53,003 nucleotides of DNA from Ruminococcaceae bacterium UBA1404. Lineage in GTDB: Bacteria; Bacillota; Clostridia; Oscillospirales; Ruminococcaceae. Under the pieces are notes generated by a model that saw nothing but the letters and a program-made list of their open reading frames with translations, ran no database searches and was not told the origin of the DNA. How positions within the stretch are numbered: the stretch's first letter is position 1; every line of letters begins with the position of its first letter. Where the stretch lies: assembly GCA_002305075.1 (NCBI GenBank), contig DBQC01000009.1, positions 1-53,003 on the forward strand. The letters are read 5' to 3'. Below are positions 49,767 to 53,003 of the stretch, one piece after another. The translations under genes and the position numbers were made by a program.

Positions 49767-50225
49767 ATGAAGAATAAGCGGCGAGAAAAAATCCTGGAGC
49801 TTATTGCCACCGAACATATGGACACCCAAGAGCGGTTGCTCCAAAGACTGGCCGAGGAGGGGTTTACGGCCACACAGGCCACCGTCTCTCGGGACATCAA
49901 TGCCCTCGGCCTAATTAAAACCCGGGATGCCTCGGGACTAGTCCGCTATGCGCTTCCTTCGGATACGGCTACACCGGGGGAACTTAGCCGTTTTCGCAAC
50001 ATATGGAGCGAGTCGGTTATCGATGTGGCGGCAGCCCGCAACATTGTGGTGGTGCGCTGCCACGCCGGTATGGCCAACGCCGCCTGCGCCTCGGTGGACC
50101 GCATGGACTTTGATGGCATTGTGGGCAGCCTGTCGGGGGACGACACTTTTATTCTTATTATGCAGGACGACAGCGGCGCCGCCCATATGGCAAAAAGGCT
50201 TTCTAACATCAGCGCAGTGAGGTAA
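49767..50225 (+). CDS. argR: Arginine repressor
   Basis: 152 residues. N-terminal winged helix (RREKILELIATEHMDTQERL, then GFTATQATVSRDINALGLIK) and a C-terminal hexamerisation/arginine-binding domain (CHAGMANAACASVDRMDFDG). Controls arginine metabolism; no arg genes are in the window. SD AAGGGG inside the end of nadK. Conserved position before recN. Confidence 0.95.
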   Translation: MKNKRREKILELIATEHMDTQERLLQRLAEEGFTATQATVSRDINALGLIKTRDASGLVRYALPSDTATPGELSRFRNIWSESVIDVAAARNIVVVRCHAGMANAACASVDRMDFDGIVGSLSGDDTFILIMQDDSGAAHMAKRLSNISAVR

Positions 50226-50227
50226 TT

Positions 50228-51901
50228 ATGCTTTGTGAGCTATATATCGAGAATATTGCCCTGATCCGCAAGGCATCGGTTCGCTTTGATACTGGGCTCA
50301 ATGTGCTCACCGGCGAGACCGGCGCGGGCAAGACCATTCTTATCAGCGCCATTCAGGCCGTTTTGGGCGAGCGCACCTCCCGAGATCTCATCCGCACCGG
50401 CGAGAAAAAGGCGCTGGTGTCGGCACTGTTTAGGGATATTTCTCCCCGAGCCGTCATGGCGCTGACCGAGCTGGGCTATGCTCCAGACGAGGAAGGCAAT
50501 CTGCTCATCCAGCGAGAAATTACGCTCTCGGGCAACAACTGCCGCATAGGCGGTATGCCGGCTACGGTGGCCGCCCTCAAGCAGGTGGGCGCCTGCCTGC
50601 TGGCCATACATGGCCAATTTGACACCCAAGCCTTGACCGACATCGAAAGCCACCGGGGCTTTATAGACAGCTATGGTGGACTGTCTGACAAGGTAAATGC
50701 CTACACAGAGCTTTATGACCAGTTGACCGCCGTACGCACCAAGCTGAGCGACACCCGCATGAGTGAGAGTCAAAAGGCCCAACGGCTGGACTTTTTAAGC
50801 TTTCAGATAAACGAGATAGACGCCGCCGACCTCACCCCCGGTGAGGACGAGGTGCTCATGGCCCGGCGGGATGTTATCCACAACAGCGGCAAAATTGCCG
50901 ACGCACTGATGACGGCTGTAGACCTTCTTGGCGGCAATGAGACCATAGGGGCTGCCGATGCGGCCCTTGCTGCCGCCGATCAGCTTGCCCGCATTGCCGA
51001 CTTTTTGCCCGATGGCGAGAGCTTGATTCAGCGGCTGAATTCCGCCGGTTATGAGCTTCGGGATATTGTGGACACCCTAAGAGACAGCGCCGGAGACACC
51101 GAATACGACCCCGGCGAGCTGGACGCCATAGAGGGACGACTGGACATTCTCTACCGCCTTACCCGCAAATACGGTGGCAGCGTAGCGGATATTATAGAGC
51201 GGCGCGAAGCCATGCAGACCGAGCTTGATGACATTCTGCTCAGCGACCAGCACATCAAAAAGCTCGAGGCCGAGGAGGCCCGGCTGGCCGACCTGGCCGA
51301 GGCTGCCGCCGCCCGGCTCACCGAGGCCCGCCGGGAGGCCGGCGAGCGGTTTGCCCGTGAGGTGGAGCGAGAGCTACTGGACCTCGATATGCCGGCGGTA
51401 CGGCTGGATGTATCCATCCAGCCCCGGTCCTTGGGACCCACCGGAGCCGACAGCCTCGAAATCCTCTTTTCAGCCAACCGGGGAGAGGCACCCAGGCCTC
51501 TTTCTCGTATTGCGTCTGGCGGCGAGATGAGCCGCTTTATGCTGGCGGTCAAGAATGTGCTGTCCGGCCAGGATGACATGGATACCCTCATCTTTGACGA
51601 AATAGACACCGGCGTCAGCGGCCGGGCTGCCCATAAAATTGGCGGCAAGCTAAAATCGGCCTCCAAAAGCCGGCAGATTCTCTGTGTCACCCACCTCGCA
51701 CAGGTGGCCGCCTTTGCCGACTACCACCTGCTCATTGAAAAGCAGACCGACCAAAATGCCACTTTTACCGAGGTGGTTGCCCTCGACGACGAGGGTCGTG
51801 CCCGAGAGCTGGCCCGCATCACCGGCGGCGAGACCCTGACCCCGGCAGCACTGCAAAATGCCCGGGAAATGTTAAAAGAGGCTCAAACTACCCGTGCTTG
51901 A
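50228..51901 (+). CDS. recN: DNA repair protein RecN
   Basis: 557 residues, SMC-like ATPase for double-strand break repair. N-terminal Walker A GETGAGKTILISAIQAVLGE, central coiled coil (SESQKAQRLDFLSFQINEID and the ELDDILLSDQHIKKLEAEE part), and a C-terminal SGGEMSRFMLAVK signature with LIFDEIDTGVSGRAAHK. SD GAGGT. Its stop overlaps the tyrS promoter. Confidence 0.95.
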   Translation: MLCELYIENIALIRKASVRFDTGLNVLTGETGAGKTILISAIQAVLGERTSRDLIRTGEKKALVSALFRDISPRAVMALTELGYAPDEEGNLLIQREITLSGNNCRIGGMPATVAALKQVGACLLAIHGQFDTQALTDIESHRGFIDSYGGLSDKVNAYTELYDQLTAVRTKLSDTRMSESQKAQRLDFLSFQINEIDAADLTPGEDEVLMARRDVIHNSGKIADALMTAVDLLGGNETIGAADAALAAADQLARIADFLPDGESLIQRLNSAGYELRDIVDTLRDSAGDTEYDPGELDAIEGRLDILYRLTRKYGGSVADIIERREAMQTELDDILLSDQHIKKLEAEEARLADLAEAAAARLTEARREAGERFAREVERELLDLDMPAVRLDVSIQPRSLGPTGADSLEILFSANRGEAPRPLSRIASGGEMSRFMLAVKNVLSGQDDMDTLIFDEIDTGVSGRAAHKIGGKLKSASKSRQILCVTHLAQVAAFADYHLLIEKQTDQNATFTEVVALDDEGRARELARITGGETLTPAALQNAREMLKEAQTTRA

Positions 51902-51926
51902 CAGCCGCACCCCACCATACTATAAT
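51898..51926 (+). promoter_or_regulatory. Consensus sigma-A promoter for tyrS
   Basis: Perfect TTGACA (51898-51903), 17-base spacer, perfect TATAAT (51921-51926). The -35 box includes the last bases of recN (TGA stop at 51899-51901). Confidence 0.9.
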
Positions 51927-51932
51927 GACTCA

Positions 51933-52200
51933 TGATAGTGAAAACGGCCCTGATGGGAACAAGTAAGCCCACTTTTTCAGCCATAGAGAGCCTCCGGTTG
52001 GTGTAAGGAGGTGCTGAGGGGTGCGCCGAATACATCCCGGAGCCGGTCTTCTGAAGTGGCAATGTGTAGGAAGACCCGTCTAGTCCCGCGTTAAGGGTTA
52101 AGGGATTTATCCCGGAGGTTGTGCTTTGGCGCAACAAAATTGAGGTGGTACCGCGCTTTTTAGCGCCCTCTTGTGCTTTTGGCATAAGGGGGCGTTCTTT
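51933..52200 (+). promoter_or_regulatory. T-box riboswitch controlling tyrS
   Basis: GAGGTGGTACCGCG, the T-box, lies at 52142-52155. AGAGAG of Stem I is near 51985, and a TAC triplet (Tyr codon) at 52031-52033 is in the expected specifier area. A 13-bp terminator stem (52164-52176 with 52182-52194, two wobble pairs) ends in TTCTTTTA. It accounts for the whole 328-base gap between recN and tyrS. Confidence 0.94.
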
Positions 52201-52229
52201 TACTTTATCCACAGAAAGGAACTTAGATT

Positions 52230-53003
52230 ATGACGCTCTATGAAGAACTCACCCGGCGAGGCCTTATCGCCCAAATGACCCATCCCGAGCAGATAGAGGC
52301 GCTGCTTAACAGCGGCAAGGGCACCTTTTATATGGGGTTCGATGCCACGGCAAACTCGCTCCATGTGGGGCATTTTTTGGTGCTAACTACCATTCGGCGC
52401 CTGCAGCTAGCCGGGCTTACCCCCATTTTGCTGCTGGGAACCGGCACCACCATGGTGGGTGACCCCAGCGGCCGCACCGATATGCGCCAAATGCTCTCTG
52501 TGGAGGAGATTAACCATAACGCCAACCTCTTTTTAGAGCAGATGCGCCGGATTGTCGACATTGACAAGGCCATTGTGGAGCGCAACGGCGACTGGCTTAT
52601 GAAGCTCAACTATGTCCAGCTTCTGCGTGAGGTGGGCGTCCACTTTTCGGTGAACAAAATGCTCTCCTACGAGTGCTTTAAGTCCCGTATGGACCGGGGG
52701 CTATCCTTTATCGAGTTTAACTATATGATTATGCAGAGCTACGATTTTCTTCAGCTGTACCGTATGCACGACTGTGTGATGCAACTGGGCGGCAGCGACC
52801 AGTGGTCCAACATCATCAGTGGCGTGGATTTGGTGCGCCGGGTGGAGGGTGCCGAGGTCTACGGTATGACCTTTACGCTGCTGGCCACCAAGGACGGCGT
52901 CAAGATGGGCAAAACCATGGGCGGAGCCATTTGGCTTGATGCCGAAAAGACCAGTCCCTACGAATTTTATCAGTACTGGCGCAATGTGGACGACGCCGAT
53001 GTG
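52230..53003 (+). CDS. tyrS: Tyrosine--tRNA ligase (3' end outside window)
   Basis: 258 codons are visible and the frame is open to the right edge. Class I synthetase for tRNA-Tyr. HVGH (in NSLHVGHFLVLTTIRRLQ) is the HIGH equivalent. GDPSGRTDMR, MIMQSYDFLQLY, the GGSDQWSNI loop and KMGKT (KMSKS loop) follow. The SD AAAGGA lies eight to nine bases upstream. The C-terminal S4-like tRNA-binding domain would be beyond the window. Confidence 0.96.
   Translation, partial: MTLYEELTRRGLIAQMTHPEQIEALLNSGKGTFYMGFDATANSLHVGHFLVLTTIRRLQLAGLTPILLLGTGTTMVGDPSGRTDMRQMLSVEEINHNANLFLEQMRRIVDIDKAIVERNGDWLMKLNYVQLLREVGVHFSVNKMLSYECFKSRMDRGLSFIEFNYMIMQSYDFLQLYRMHDCVMQLGGSDQWSNIISGVDLVRRVEGAEVYGMTFTLLATKDGVKMGKTMGGAIWLDAEKTSPYEFYQYWRNVDDADV

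Noticed and set aside
1..53003. CRISPR arrays, tRNA or rRNA genes, transposases, prophage
   Set aside because: No regularly spaced repeats, tRNA-like cloverleaf, rRNA or recombinase frames were seen by eye on either strand.

Overview
The window looks like a chromosome segment of an anaerobic, spore-forming member of the Clostridia, most likely of the Oscillospirales type. The evidence is a complete spoIIIAA-AH operon, yunB, two T-box-controlled tRNA synthetase units, gatCAB, an IreB protein, HPr kinase, WhiA/RapZ and a high-G+C Gram-positive-style gene set. Coding DNA is G+C-rich (37 of 60 bases in one line of gatB that I counted). The exception is a low-G+C patch around 36.0-37.3 kb (23 of 60 and 17 of 60 in two lines). 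Gene density is high, SD sequences are strong, and several starts are GTG or TTG.

Layout. 0-3.4 kb: an RNA methyltransferase cut by the left edge, then a minus-strand set (ferredoxin-type aldo/keto reductase, a small unknown protein, a GNAT acetyltransferase) and ireB. 3.4-7.2 kb: pheST behind a T-box leader, on minus. 7.2-10.1 kb: a lipoprotein of unknown function, an orphan MazF-type RNase and a zinc-ribbon/kinase-like/PASTA membrane protein whose kinase motifs are all degraded. 10.1-13.8 kb, minus: rpsF-ssb-rpsR plus a flavodoxin behind a consensus promoter, galU, and a RING/zinc-ribbon membrane protein. 13.9-16.4 kb: prfB and a family-4 glycosyltransferase. 16.6-23.9 kb: hprK-murB-rapZ-whiA-dnaE. 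24.0-28.8 kb: an unlisted 38-codon Cys-rich membrane peptide (minus), a ClpC-like ATPase without the usual middle coiled coil, a hotdog thioesterase, and glpK (minus). 28.9-34.8 kb: yunB, then ligA-gatC-gatA-gatB. 34.9-36.0 kb: azlCD.

35.98-37.33 kb is the most unusual stretch. It is a low-G+C islet bracketed by a 23-bp direct repeat (22/23 identical). It holds a decayed formate/nitrite transporter fragment, a well-preserved tetrahydrofolate (THF) riboswitch, a perfect 13-bp tandem duplication, an SD-masking hairpin and a folT folate-transporter gene broken by a single-base frameshift. Both remnants relate to one-carbon metabolism.

37.4-42.2 kb: the spoIIIA operon, encoding the mother-cell/forespore channel used in engulfed-forespore development. 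42.4-51.9 kb: an Asp23-family gene and nusB-xseA-xseB-ispA-(DUF212)-dxs-tlyA-nadK-argR-recN, a classic Firmicutes cluster lacking accBC and folD. 51.9-53.0 kb: a consensus promoter overlapping the recN stop, a tyrosine T-box and the start of tyrS, cut by the right edge.

Most of the window is housekeeping. I see no CRISPR array, prophage, intact transposase, rRNA or tRNA gene. The best candidates for something new are the PASTA pseudokinase, the M-domain-less Clp ATPase, the Cys-rich small peptide and the one-carbon transporter islet. All functional statements are from reading sequence motifs; no database search was run.
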